Source: UBA1479 sp964012715 (GTDB lineage: Bacteria; Pseudomonadota; Alphaproteobacteria; Rhodospirillales; Casp-alpha2). Taken from it: a DNA stretch of 64,000 nucleotides. Below the pieces are notes generated by a model. The model did not search any database, was not told where the DNA came from, and saw only the letters and a list, made by a program, of their open reading frames with translations. The translations under genes and the position numbers were made by a program. Below, one piece after another: positions 36,359-46,363 of the stretch (positions are counted from its first letter, which is position 1; each line of letters opens with the position of its first letter). The DNA is taken from the NCBI GenBank assembly GCA_964012715.1, contig CAXGUG010000004.1, forward strand, positions 10,515-74,514, in the 5' to 3' direction.

Positions 36359-37627
36359 TCAAGTTCCTGCCGGGCTGATGAAGCGATGAATGCGCACGGC
36401 TTCGCGCCGACCCTTGACGGTGATCGGCTCTTCCGGACCGAAGCCGTCGCCAGCGCCCGGGCCGGCGGCCGTCAGGGTGTCGGCATCGGTCACGATCTCG
36501 CCGGCGCCGGCAGCGGAACACAGCCGGGCGGACACGTTCACGCCATCGCCGATCACGGTGAAGTCGCGGCGGTGGGCGGCCCCAATCGCGCCGGAAATGA
36601 CCTCGCCGGTATAAACGCCGATGCCGACCGGGCGCGGCAGGTTGGCGCGGGTCAGCTCGGACTGAACGTCGCGCGCGGCGGCCAGGGCGCGGGCCTCGGC
36701 GTCCGCGCCGTCGAACCGGGCCAGCAGGGCATCGCCGATCATCTTGTCGACGTCGCCGCCATGGGCCTCGACGGCGGCGACCTGGATGCCCATCAATTCG
36801 TTCAGGAACCAGACCACACGCTCCGGCGGGTTGCTTTCCGAATAGCCGGTGAAGTCGCGGGCGTCGGAATAGAACAGGGTCAGGCGCACACGCTGCGACG
36901 GGATGTCGCCGCCGCCCCGCGCGGCATCGACGGCGCTGGCCGAGACGAAACTTTCCAGTTTGCGTTGGGTGTCGGCCAGGGCGCGGGACCGGCTGTCGAT
37001 TTCGCGCTGGCCGCGCCGGACCAAAAGGCCCAATCCGACCAGCAGCAGGACCAGCCCGATCACGGGGACGACCGCCGCCAGAACGCCCGAGCGATAGAGC
37101 AAGGCGTCCAGGTAGTCGACCGGTTCGTACAGTTCGAACACGGCGGCGATGTCGCCGTTGGCGTCTCGTACCGGGACGTAGATTTCATACAGGTCCTGGC
37201 CGTTTTCCTTGATCCGGACCAGGACCGGCGTGCCGTCGAATACAACGGTCTTCATCGCCGCATTGGTCTCGCGCTTGGCGAAATCGGCGGCGTCGGTCGA
37301 ATACAGGACCTGCCCCGCCAGGTTGTAGACCTTCATCGCCTGAATGCGCAGTTCGCGGACTTCCTGTTCGATCGCGGGGCGCAGCTTTTCATGGTCGGCG
37401 CGGGTATCGCCATGGGCCAATAGATGGGCCCAGGCCTCGGGCGCGGAATGGGACACGGCAGCGGAAACGGCCTCGGCCCGTTGGCGGGCGAGTTCCAGGT
37501 AAATGCTTTCCGTCGTTCGGATCACGGCGAACACGCTGGCGGCGACCATAGCCCCCAACAGGACCACCAGCCCCGGCGCGATGCGCTGCCAGAAATGCCG
37601 CTTGAGGGGATAAGATGTGTCGTTCAT
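36359..37627 (-). CDS. Membrane class III adenylate/guanylate cyclase
   Basis: 422 residues. Transmembrane helices near residues 15-36 and 187-211 flank a periplasmic sensor region of about 150 residues; a short coiled region (RSRALADTQRKLESF) then joins the cyclase domain. Catalytic parts are LTLFYSDARDFTGYS (first metal Asp), GGDVDKMIGDALLARF (the Lys that reads the base and the second metal Asp) and FTVIGDGVNVSARLCSA (Thr base-selecting position, plus the Asn and Arg that stabilise the transition state). All needed residues appear present, and Lys with Thr favours adenylate cyclase. It is divergent from nth across 105 bases. The signal sensed is unknown. Confidence 0.92.
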   Translation of the reverse strand: MNDTSYPLKRHFWQRIAPGLVVLLGAMVAASVFAVIRTTESIYLELARQRAEAVSAAVSHSAPEAWAHLLAHGDTRADHEKLRPAIEQEVRELRIQAMKVYNLAGQVLYSTDAADFAKRETNAAMKTVVFDGTPVLVRIKENGQDLYEIYVPVRDANGDIAAVFELYEPVDYLDALLYRSGVLAAVVPVIGLVLLLVGLGLLVRRGQREIDSRSRALADTQRKLESFVSASAVDAARGGGDIPSQRVRLTLFYSDARDFTGYSESNPPERVVWFLNELMGIQVAAVEAHGGDVDKMIGDALLARFDGADAEARALAAARDVQSELTRANLPRPVGIGVYTGEVISGAIGAAHRRDFTVIGDGVNVSARLCSAAGAGEIVTDADTLTAAGPGAGDGFGPEEPITVKGRREAVRIHRFISPAGT

Positions 37628-37732
37628 CGGTTGTTCCGCGCCTTTGCTCGGTGCAATCTATCGGCCCCCCGCCCCGCCGGGCATGACTTGAGTCAATTGC
37701 CGGTATCCGGCCCCCGCCGTGAAGAAAGTGCC

Positions 37733-38365
37733 ATGAAGAAAGCAGACGTCGAGGAATTTTACCGCCGCCTCCAGGAACAGAACCCGGAGCCGAAGGGAGA
37801 GTTGGACTGGGTCAACCCGTTCACCCTGTTGGTTGCCGTGGTGTTGTCGGCCCAGGCCACGGATGTCGGCGTGAACAAGGCCACGGGACCGTTGTTCAAG
37901 ATCGCCGACACGCCGGAGAAAATGGCCGCATTGGGCGAGGCCACGATCAGGGATTACGTGAAGACCATCGGCTTGTACCGCACCAAGGCCGCCAATGTAT
38001 ATAAGTTGTCGCAGATATTGATCGCGCAATACGGATCGGAAGTTCCCAACGATCAGGCGGCGTTGGAAGCCCTGCCCGGCGTCGGGCGCAAGACCGCCAA
38101 CGTGGTCCGCAACATCGCCTTCGGCGAGCCGACCATCGCCGTCGATACTCATATTTTCCGGATCGGAAACCGTACCGGCCTTGCCCCCGGCAAGACGCCG
38201 CTGGCGGTTGAAAAGAAATTGCTGAAGGTCACGCCCCAGGCCTACATGCGCCACGCCCATCACTGGCTGATCCTGCATGGCCGCTACGTCTGCAAGGCGC
38301 GAAAGCCCGATTGTCAGGTCTGCGTCGTCGCTGACCTGTGCCGGTTCAAGGGAAAGACGGTTTAA
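37733..38365 (+). CDS. nth: Endonuclease III
   Basis: 210 residues from the ATG at 37733. Helix-hairpin-helix LPGVGRKTANVVRN carries the catalytic lysine and AVDTHIFRIGNRTG the catalytic aspartate. A 4Fe-4S loop of spacing C-x6-C-x2-C-x5-C ends the protein (CKARKPDCQVCVVADLC). It removes oxidised pyrimidines and nicks at abasic sites in base excision repair. It converges with a lipoprotein gene, with 13 bases between. Confidence 0.97.
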   Translation: MKKADVEEFYRRLQEQNPEPKGELDWVNPFTLLVAVVLSAQATDVGVNKATGPLFKIADTPEKMAALGEATIRDYVKTIGLYRTKAANVYKLSQILIAQYGSEVPNDQAALEALPGVGRKTANVVRNIAFGEPTIAVDTHIFRIGNRTGLAPGKTPLAVEKKLLKVTPQAYMRHAHHWLILHGRYVCKARKPDCQVCVVADLCRFKGKTV

Positions 38366-38378
38366 CCAGTTCGGCGTG

Positions 38379-38828
38379 TTAACCGCGCGTGCGCGGGGTC
38401 ACGCTGATGCAGGCCTCGCGGTCGACGGTCTTACCCTTGGTGTTGCGGGCCTCGACATGGGCGACGCGCCCGGCGGTGTTGTCCTTGCCGTCGTGATACA
38501 GGAACACGTCCAGCATGCAATCCGCGCCGCGAAAGCGCAGGATTTCCGCCTGCTTGTCGACCCGGCGAAAGGCCGGGGGGCCGAACGTCGCCAACAAATC
38601 CGGGCGGGTGAAGCCCAAAACCTCATCCGCGGTGACATGGGGCAGGGGCGGGAGGGCCGTGACCTCGGGTCCGTTTGAAGACGGCATTGTCGACGACGGG
38701 GCGGCGGCGGCCTTCATCGGGGTTTCCGCCACGGGCACGAAGCCGGCCATGTCGTCCGTCGCGCAAGCGCTCAGCAGGCCGCCCGCCAGGAGCGGCCCGA
38801 GAAGGACGTGAAATCGGGGAAAGGCCAC
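38379..38828 (-). CDS. Small putative lipoprotein
   Basis: 149 residues from the GTG at 38828, only 4 bases after the bactofilin stop; an ATG start 35 codons earlier would overlap the bactofilin gene and bury the signal peptide. The signal ends in a lipobox (LLAGGLLSACAT). After a low-complexity stretch the mature part has DEVLGFTRPDLLATFGPPAF, AEILRFRGADCMLDVFLYHD and REACISVTP. The G-x-P followed by a hydrophobic C-x-L-D-V-F pattern is reminiscent of small BamE/SmpA-like folds, but this is a weak similarity. Its coupling to bactofilin suggests a shared envelope role. Confidence 0.75.
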   Translation of the reverse strand: MAFPRFHVLLGPLLAGGLLSACATDDMAGFVPVAETPMKAAAAPSSTMPSSNGPEVTALPPLPHVTADEVLGFTRPDLLATFGPPAFRRVDKQAEILRFRGADCMLDVFLYHDGKDNTAGRVAHVEARNTKGKTVDREACISVTPRTRG

Positions 38829-38832
38829 CGAC

Positions 38833-39417
38833 CTAGTCGCGGCTGTCGTCCAGGGTCTGCATGTCGCCGGCGATCTCGCCACCCTGTTCGATGACGATCC
38901 GGCCATAGCGGATCTTGCCTTGGACCCGGCCACCGGCGCGCACGATCAAACGGCCGCGGGCAGTCAGTTCGCCTTCGAAACGACCAGAAATGTCCGCTTC
39001 TTCGACGTCGGCGTTGCCTTTGAACACGCCCGTGGGGGCGATTTCGATCAACCGCGCGCCGGGCAGGGTCACTTCGACCTGGCCTTCGACGATCAGGCGG
39101 TCGCAGGAATTGATTTCACCGGTCAGGGAAATGTCGCGTCCGACGATCAATCGCTTCTGGTCCGAGCCGGAATCCAGCGAACGGGCGCGTTCGATGCGCC
39201 GCGCGGTGCTGGGCACTTCGGGCGGGCGGCGATGCATGTCGCTGCTCATGCCGGACGAAGCCGGCGGCTTCGGCGCGTGCGAGCCCTTACGGGAAAAGGG
39301 TTTCAGGGGGGGAGCGGACAAATCGCCGCTGTCTTCGTTGTGTTCGTCGCTCACGTCCGTTTCCTTCCGGGCGGCCGGCGCCGTTTCGGGCGAGCCGCCC
39401 TTCTTCTTCCCAAACAT
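38833..39417 (-). CDS. Bactofilin
   Basis: 194 residues from the ATG at 39417, with AGGTG upstream. The N terminus is charged and disordered; the C-terminal half is a bactofilin beta-helix of repeated hydrophobic strands: LIVGRDISLTGEINSCDRLI, EGQVEVTLPGARLIEIAPTG and GRFEGELTARGRLIVRAGG. Bactofilins form polymers at the membrane without nucleotide and organise cell shape, stalks or peptidoglycan synthesis. It is preceded by an EI24-domain membrane protein gene (10 bases away) and followed by the lipoprotein gene. No M23 peptidase is adjacent. Confidence 0.93.
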   Translation of the reverse strand: MFGKKKGGSPETAPAARKETDVSDEHNEDSGDLSAPPLKPFSRKGSHAPKPPASSGMSSDMHRRPPEVPSTARRIERARSLDSGSDQKRLIVGRDISLTGEINSCDRLIVEGQVEVTLPGARLIEIAPTGVFKGNADVEEADISGRFEGELTARGRLIVRAGGRVQGKIRYGRIVIEQGGEIAGDMQTLDDSRD

Positions 39418-39427
39418 AGACACCTAC

Positions 39428-40189
39428 TTACGCTCTGGGTCCCGATCCGTCCAGCACGGAATTGGCCCCGGCTTGGGCCACGTCGGTGCCCGTCGCTCGG
39501 GCGTTTCCGCCGCCGTTGATCCCGCCGCCCGCGCGCCGCCGCCAGCCCTCGAACAGATGGACCATGGCCGCGGTCGCGATCACAGGCGTCAGCAGGTTGA
39601 CGACCGGAATTGTCAAAAGAAAGGCAATCGCGACCCCGGTCAGGAACAAACGCCCGCTATGCGCCCGACGCAGGGCGAAGGTGCTGCGCATGTCGATCCG
39701 CCGGGCGGCGACCATTTCAAAATATTCGCGGCCCAGCAGATAGCCGTTCACGCAATAGAACAGCACCGGATAAACCGGCCCCATCAACATGGTCGGCAGG
39801 ATCACCAGGTTAAGGACGACCATCACACCGAGAAAGCGCAGTGCCGTCATGACCTGTTCGCCCGCGGTCTGGCCCAGGGCCGGGCCGAGGCCGGGGTAAT
39901 GGCGGGCTTCGACCGATTCCGCGACCTGATCCAGGAACAAGGCGACCACGGCGGACACCACGCCCGGGAACAAAACCCAGGTGACGACCAGAACCAGGGC
40001 CCAGCCCAGCCCGTCGGCGATGGTCTCAAGCCAGCCCAACTCGAAGATCGCGGTGTATTTGATCAGCGCGCCGAGGCCGATCCAAAGGGCGGCGAACACG
40101 CCGATGGCCACGGCCACGGAAATCCACAGCGGCTTTTGGGTGCGTTTGTCACCCAGTTGTTGCACGCCTTTGATAAGGGCATCGATCAT
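39428..40189 (-). CDS. EI24/CysZ-like membrane protein
   Basis: 253 residues with four or more transmembrane helices (about residues 23-45, 60-80, 115-140 and 175-205). The EI24 domain pattern is visible in DALIKGVQQLGDKRTQKPLW, LFPGVVSAVVALFLDQVAES and GYLLGREYFEMVAARR; these resemble CysZ, a sulfate transporter of E. coli. Whether this one carries sulfate is uncertain. The C terminus is a Gly/Ala-rich tail. It sits just upstream of bactofilin. Confidence 0.85.
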   Translation of the reverse strand: MIDALIKGVQQLGDKRTQKPLWISVAVAIGVFAALWIGLGALIKYTAIFELGWLETIADGLGWALVLVVTWVLFPGVVSAVVALFLDQVAESVEARHYPGLGPALGQTAGEQVMTALRFLGVMVVLNLVILPTMLMGPVYPVLFYCVNGYLLGREYFEMVAARRIDMRSTFALRRAHSGRLFLTGVAIAFLLTIPVVNLLTPVIATAAMVHLFEGWRRRAGGGINGGGNARATGTDVAQAGANSVLDGSGPRA

Positions 40190-40407
40190 GGGAAAGGGAC
40201 GTCCTGTTGTCGTTGCTGTCGATCAGGTCCTGTCAGGTTGTACGCCGTGCCGCCGTCTGGCCGCAAGGCCCGCGCCTTGCGCATGGGGGGCATGTCGCCG
40301 TCGGGTTGCCGCCGGGGTGGACGCCGGGCCCGCCATCGCTATACTCCGCGCCGACTGGCCCCCGATTCGAACCCATATTTTAAAGTTAAAAGCAAAGAGA
40401 GGCTTTC

Positions 40408-41409
40408 ATGAGCGATCCCCGCTTCGACGTCGTCGGCATCGGCAACGCTATTGTCGATGTCCTGACCCAAACCGACGATGCCTTCCTTGAAAGCGAGGGC
40501 CTGAGCAAAGGGGCCATGACCCTGGTCGATGAAGCGACCTCGGCCAAGGTCTATGACAAGGCCGGACCGGCCATGGAATGTTCCGGCGGTTCCGCCGCCA
40601 ACACCATCGCGGTGCTGGCCGGTCTGGGCGCCAAGACGGCGTTCATGGGCAAGGTCAAAAGCGATGCCTTCGGCCGTATCTTCAGCCACGATATCCGCTC
40701 GCTCGGCGTGCACTTCGATACCGCCCCGGCAGAAGATGGTCCGGCCACGGCCAATTGCCTGGTCCTGGTCACGCCCGATGCCCAGCGCACCATGCTGACC
40801 TATCTGGGCGCCAGCATTCACCTCGGCCCGGCCGATGTGGAATTGGACGTCATCAAGGCCGCCAAGGTGACCTATCTGGAAGGCTATCTGTGGGACCCGG
40901 AAGAAGCTAAAGAGGCCTTCCGCACCGCCGCCGCCGCCGCCAAGGACGCGGGCCGCGAGGTTTCCCTGTCCTTGTCCGATGCGTTTTGCGTCGACCGTCA
41001 CCGCGCCGACTTCCTGGACCTGATCGAAGGCCATATCGACATCCTGTTCGCCAACGAGGACGAGATCATGTCTCTCTATCAGGTCGATAACTTCGATGCT
41101 GCCGTGGAAAAGGTCAAAGGCCACTGCAAAATCGCCGCCCTGACCCGTTCGGAAAAGGGCTCGGTCATCGTCAGCGCCGAAGGCATGCAGACCGTCGCCG
41201 CGACACCTGTTGAACATGTGCTTGACACGACGGGTGCTGGCGATGCTTATGCCGCCGGGTTCCTTTACGGATATACCCACGGCGAAACACTTGTCACCAG
41301 CGCGCGCATGGGCGGCATTGCCGCCGCCGAAGTGATCTCGCAGATCGGCGCGCGCCCGGAAACGGATCTTAAGGCGGCCCTGGCGCTGAAGCTGCGGGCG
41401 GACGCCTGA
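40408..41409 (+). CDS. PfkB-family adenosine kinase-like sugar kinase
   Basis: 333 residues. N-terminal FDVVGIGNAIVDVLTQTDDA, CSGGSAANTIAVLAGLG and the C-terminal DTTGAGDAYAAGFLYGY with the catalytic base Asp are the ribokinase-family signatures. The closest known group in alphaproteobacteria is annotated adenosine kinase, phosphorylating adenosine to AMP; other nucleosides are possible. Ribosome-binding site AGAGAGG precedes the ATG. It is divergent from the EI24 gene across 218 bases, in which I see no confident site. Confidence 0.9.
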   Translation: MSDPRFDVVGIGNAIVDVLTQTDDAFLESEGLSKGAMTLVDEATSAKVYDKAGPAMECSGGSAANTIAVLAGLGAKTAFMGKVKSDAFGRIFSHDIRSLGVHFDTAPAEDGPATANCLVLVTPDAQRTMLTYLGASIHLGPADVELDVIKAAKVTYLEGYLWDPEEAKEAFRTAAAAAKDAGREVSLSLSDAFCVDRHRADFLDLIEGHIDILFANEDEIMSLYQVDNFDAAVEKVKGHCKIAALTRSEKGSVIVSAEGMQTVAATPVEHVLDTTGAGDAYAAGFLYGYTHGETLVTSARMGGIAAAEVISQIGARPETDLKAALALKLRADA

Positions 41410-41472
41410 CCTTAAATCATCGGGGGCGGCAGCAGCGCCGCCACCAACAACCTTTTTCAGGATAACCCCTCA

Positions 41473-43314
<1,842 letters not shown>

Positions 43315-43334
43315 GCGCTAAAGGACCGGCGAGC

Positions 43335-43973
43335 ATGAGCGCCAACGTGAACAAATTGATCGAAGGCTACCGCCGGTTTCGGACCGGGGCCTTTCAGGAC
43401 TCGAAACCGCTGATCCAGGAGCTCGTGACCCAGGGTCAACGTCCGCAGATCTGCGTTGTCGCCTGTTCCGACTCGCGGGTTGAGCCGGCGACCCTGTTCC
43501 AGACCGATCCGGGCGATCTGTTCATGATCCGCAACGTCGCCAACCTGGTCCCGCCGTTGGAAGAAGACGGCAAGTTCCACGGCACCTCGGCGGCGTTGGA
43601 GTTCGCGGTGCTGGGCCTGGGCGTCAAACACGTGATCGTCCTGGGCCATGCCCACTGCGGCGGGGTCAAGGCGATGATGAACGCCGACACGGATTCCGGC
43701 GAATTCACCTTCGTCACCCGCTGGGTGTCGATGCTGGCGGCGGCCCACCGCCGCGTGCTGGCGACCATGTCGGGGGCCGACGACGCCACCCGCACCCGGG
43801 CCTGCGAACAGAACTCGGTTTTGGTTTCCTTGGAAAACCTAACGACTTTCCCCTGGGTGCGCGAACGGGTGCAGTCGGGCGATCTAAGCTTGCACGGCTG
43901 GTACATCGACATCGCCACGGCGGAACTGTCGGTCTACGACGGCGCGCAGGGCAAGTTCGAGCCCGTTGCCTGA
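43335..43973 (+). CDS. Beta-carbonic anhydrase
   Basis: 212 residues. VVACSDSRVEPATLFQTDPG (zinc Cys and the Asp that orders it), MIRNVANLVPP, and LGHAHCGGVKAMMN (zinc His and second Cys) make a complete beta-class active site. It interconverts carbon dioxide and bicarbonate in the cytoplasm, probably supplying bicarbonate for carboxylases. It overlaps the downstream MFS gene by 8 bases, so the two are probably co-translated. Confidence 0.95.
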   Translation: MSANVNKLIEGYRRFRTGAFQDSKPLIQELVTQGQRPQICVVACSDSRVEPATLFQTDPGDLFMIRNVANLVPPLEEDGKFHGTSAALEFAVLGLGVKHVIVLGHAHCGGVKAMMNADTDSGEFTFVTRWVSMLAAAHRRVLATMSGADDATRTRACEQNSVLVSLENLTTFPWVRERVQSGDLSLHGWYIDIATAELSVYDGAQGKFEPVA

Positions 43974-45258
43974 CCCCACGCAATCCGGTCCCGCCATTTC
44001 CCGGCCCCATCGGCCCGGTTGGGTCCGGGCGGTTACCCTGCATGCGCGCGGCCCGGCGCTGACCCAGCTGTTTCTGGGCTTCGCCAGCGGGCTTCCCTAT
44101 CTCCTGGTATTTTCCACGTTGTCGGCCTGGTTGAAGGAATCGGGCCTGAGCATCGCCGCCATCGGCTGGTTCGCCCTGGCCGGGTCGGCCTATGTGTTCA
44201 AACCGGCCTGGGCCCCGGTGGTCAATCACATGGCGATCCCGTATCTGACCAAGCGGTTGGGGCAGCGCCGGTCGTGGCTGTTGTTGGCCCAGGGCACGGT
44301 CGCCCTGGCGATCCTGTTCCTGGGGTTCTCCGACCCGACGCAGAACTTGGCCCTGACCGCGTTTTGGGCGGTCGTCCTGGCGGCGGCCTCGGCGACGCAG
44401 GACATCGTTGCCGACGCCTACCGCATCGACAGCCTGGACCGCGAAATGGAAGGTCCCGGCACGGCCAACTTCGTTAATGGCTACCGCATCGGTGTTTTGG
44501 CCTCGGGCGCGGGGGCGTTGCTGATCGCCGATCAATGGGGCTGGCACGCGGCCTATGCTGCGATGGCCGGGTTGATGGTGGTGGGTCTGATCGCGACCCT
44601 GTCCGCGCCCGAGCCGAAACGCCCGCCCGCCCGCGCCGACGATCTGTTCCGCACGGCCCTGGTCGAGCCGTTCCGCGATTTCATGACCCGGCGCAACTGG
44701 GCCATGGTGCTGGTCTTCATTACCCTGTTCCAATACGGCGAGGGTCTGCTCGGCGTGATGGCCAATCCGTTCTATCTGGATATCGGCTTCACCAAGACCG
44801 AGATCGCGGTCGTGACCAAGGCCTGGGGCTTCGCGATGAGCATCGCGGGCGCGATCCTGGGCGGATTGCTGGTCGCGCGGTTCGGGTTGCTGCGCGCCTT
44901 GTTCGCCTGCGGCCTGATGCAGGCCCTGGCCAATCTGGCCTTTGCCTGGTTGGCTGGGCAGGGGCCGTCGATCCCGGCGTTGACCGTGACCATTGCGTTG
45001 GAGAACCTGACCTCGGCCATGGCCACGGCGGCCTTCGTCGCTTATCTGTCGGGGCTGTGCGACCGGGCCTATAGCGCCACGCAATACGCCCTGCTGTCGG
45101 CCTTCGCCGCCCTGGGGCGTAAGATCTTCGTCGCCGGCGGCGGCGAAGCGGCCCAGGCATTGGGCTGGCAGACGTATTTCGTCGGCACCACCCTGGCGGC
45201 CCTTCCGGCGCTGCTGGTTCTGTTGTGGCTGATGAACAAAGACCGCCATTTCCGCTGA
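43966..45258 (+). CDS. AmpG-like MFS transporter
   Basis: 430 residues, about twelve transmembrane helices. The first helix has LFLGFASGLPYLLVFSTLSA, matching the start of AmpG permeases, followed by KPAWAPVVNHMAI and SATQDIVADAYRIDSL (the ATQDIxxDAYR motif of AmpG-type carriers). AmpG imports GlcNAc-anhydroMurNAc peptides for wall recycling. The TTG start lies inside the carbonic anhydrase stop; no ATG is available nearby in frame, so the true start is uncertain. Specificity is inferred. Confidence 0.85.
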   Translation: MPDPTQSGPAISRPHRPGWVRAVTLHARGPALTQLFLGFASGLPYLLVFSTLSAWLKESGLSIAAIGWFALAGSAYVFKPAWAPVVNHMAIPYLTKRLGQRRSWLLLAQGTVALAILFLGFSDPTQNLALTAFWAVVLAAASATQDIVADAYRIDSLDREMEGPGTANFVNGYRIGVLASGAGALLIADQWGWHAAYAAMAGLMVVGLIATLSAPEPKRPPARADDLFRTALVEPFRDFMTRRNWAMVLVFITLFQYGEGLLGVMANPFYLDIGFTKTEIAVVTKAWGFAMSIAGAILGGLLVARFGLLRALFACGLMQALANLAFAWLAGQGPSIPALTVTIALENLTSAMATAAFVAYLSGLCDRAYSATQYALLSAFAALGRKIFVAGGGEAAQALGWQTYFVGTTLAALPALLVLLWLMNKDRHFR

Positions 45259-45287
45259 CGATGCCCGCCCGCCGGGGCCCGGCAATT

Positions 45288-45307
45288 ATATTTTGTATAC
45301 AAAATAT
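45288..45307. promoter_or_regulatory. Perfect 20-bp AT-rich palindrome, likely operator
   Basis: ATATTTTGTATACAAAATAT is a perfect uninterrupted palindrome with its centre between 45297 and 45298, about 107 bases upstream of the isocitrate lyase/PEP mutase family start. Its core TTGTATACAA has the form of GntR-family (FCD/FadR-type) operators. It stands out in GC-rich surroundings. No GntR gene is in the window. Confidence 0.65.
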
Positions 45308-45413
45308 GCTGACGCGCGATCGGAAACCCGCCAAAATCCCGGCCTGAAGAGACCGGCCCAATGGCGGAAACCGGCCTCCGGCAACGAAAAACCAACCTTG
45401 GAGGACTCCCATC

Positions 45414-46346
45414 GTGCGCGCCACCACACGCTTGCGTCAGCTTATCAACGCCAAAGAAACCCTGATCGTCCCCGGCTGCTACAACGCCATGACGGCCAAG
45501 ATCATCGAACAGGTCGGCTTCCCCGCCGTCTACATGACCGGCTACGGCACGTCCCTGGCCCTGCTCGGCATGCCCGACGCGGGCCTGGCGACGATGTCGG
45601 AAATGCATCTGAATGCCCGCTACATCGCCAACGCGGTGAAAATCCCCCTGATCGCCGATTGCGACAACGGCTACGGCAACGCGATCAACGTGATCCGCGC
45701 CGTCCGCGAATACATCCAGACCGGCACCGCGGGCATCCATATCGAAGACCAGATCATTCCCAAGCGCTGCGGCCATGTCGCCGGGCGTCAGGTCATTCCC
45801 ATGGCCGAAGCCTGCGGCAAGTTCCGCGCGGCCAAGGATATCCGTGACGAGCTGGACCCCGATTTCGTGATCATCGCCCGGACCGACGCCCGGGGTGCGG
45901 TCGGCGGCAACATCGACGTCGCGATCGAACGCGCTAACGCCTACCTGGAAGCCGGCGCCGACGTGGCCTTCGTCGAAGGCCCGACCACCCGCGAGGAAAT
46001 CGCCAAGGTCTGCGAACAGGTCGAAGGCCCGGTGCTGTACAACCAGACCGGCGTGTCGCCGCGTTTGAACGAGGAAGAAATGAACGAGCTGGGCATCGCG
46101 CTCACGATCTTCCCGGGCATTTGCATGCGCGCCACGATGAAGGCCTTGTTCGACGTGATGTACGACATGAAGGAACGCGGCCCGCTGGTCGAATCCGAAG
46201 TGTTCGATTCCCTCAAGGGCCATCCGGCCGGCGACTTCCATTCCTTCTCCGGCTTCGACCAGATCAAGAAATGGGAAGAGGCCTATCTCGATCCGGCCGA
46301 GTTGGAAAAGTACAAGGACACGGTCGGCTTCCAGCCCGGCTCCTAA
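45414..46346 (+). CDS. Isocitrate lyase/PEP mutase superfamily protein
   Basis: 310 residues from a GTG with an excellent GGAGGA ribosome-binding site. The ICL/PEPM barrel has VPGCYNAMTAKIIEQVGF, PLIADCDNGYGNAINVIR (metal-binding), IHIEDQIIPKRCGHVAGR and IIARTDAR. The KRCGH motif with its cysteine is that of the lyase branch (isocitrate or 2-methylisocitrate lyase), not of true PEP mutases. So C-C bond cleavage of a 2-methylisocitrate-like or substituted malate substrate is more likely than phosphonate chemistry. No prp or glyoxylate genes adjoin it. A striking palindrome lies upstream. Confidence 0.85.
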   Translation: MRATTRLRQLINAKETLIVPGCYNAMTAKIIEQVGFPAVYMTGYGTSLALLGMPDAGLATMSEMHLNARYIANAVKIPLIADCDNGYGNAINVIRAVREYIQTGTAGIHIEDQIIPKRCGHVAGRQVIPMAEACGKFRAAKDIRDELDPDFVIIARTDARGAVGGNIDVAIERANAYLEAGADVAFVEGPTTREEIAKVCEQVEGPVLYNQTGVSPRLNEEEMNELGIALTIFPGICMRATMKALFDVMYDMKERGPLVESEVFDSLKGHPAGDFHSFSGFDQIKKWEEAYLDPAELEKYKDTVGFQPGS

Positions 46347-46363
46347 GCCTTTTCCGATAGCTG

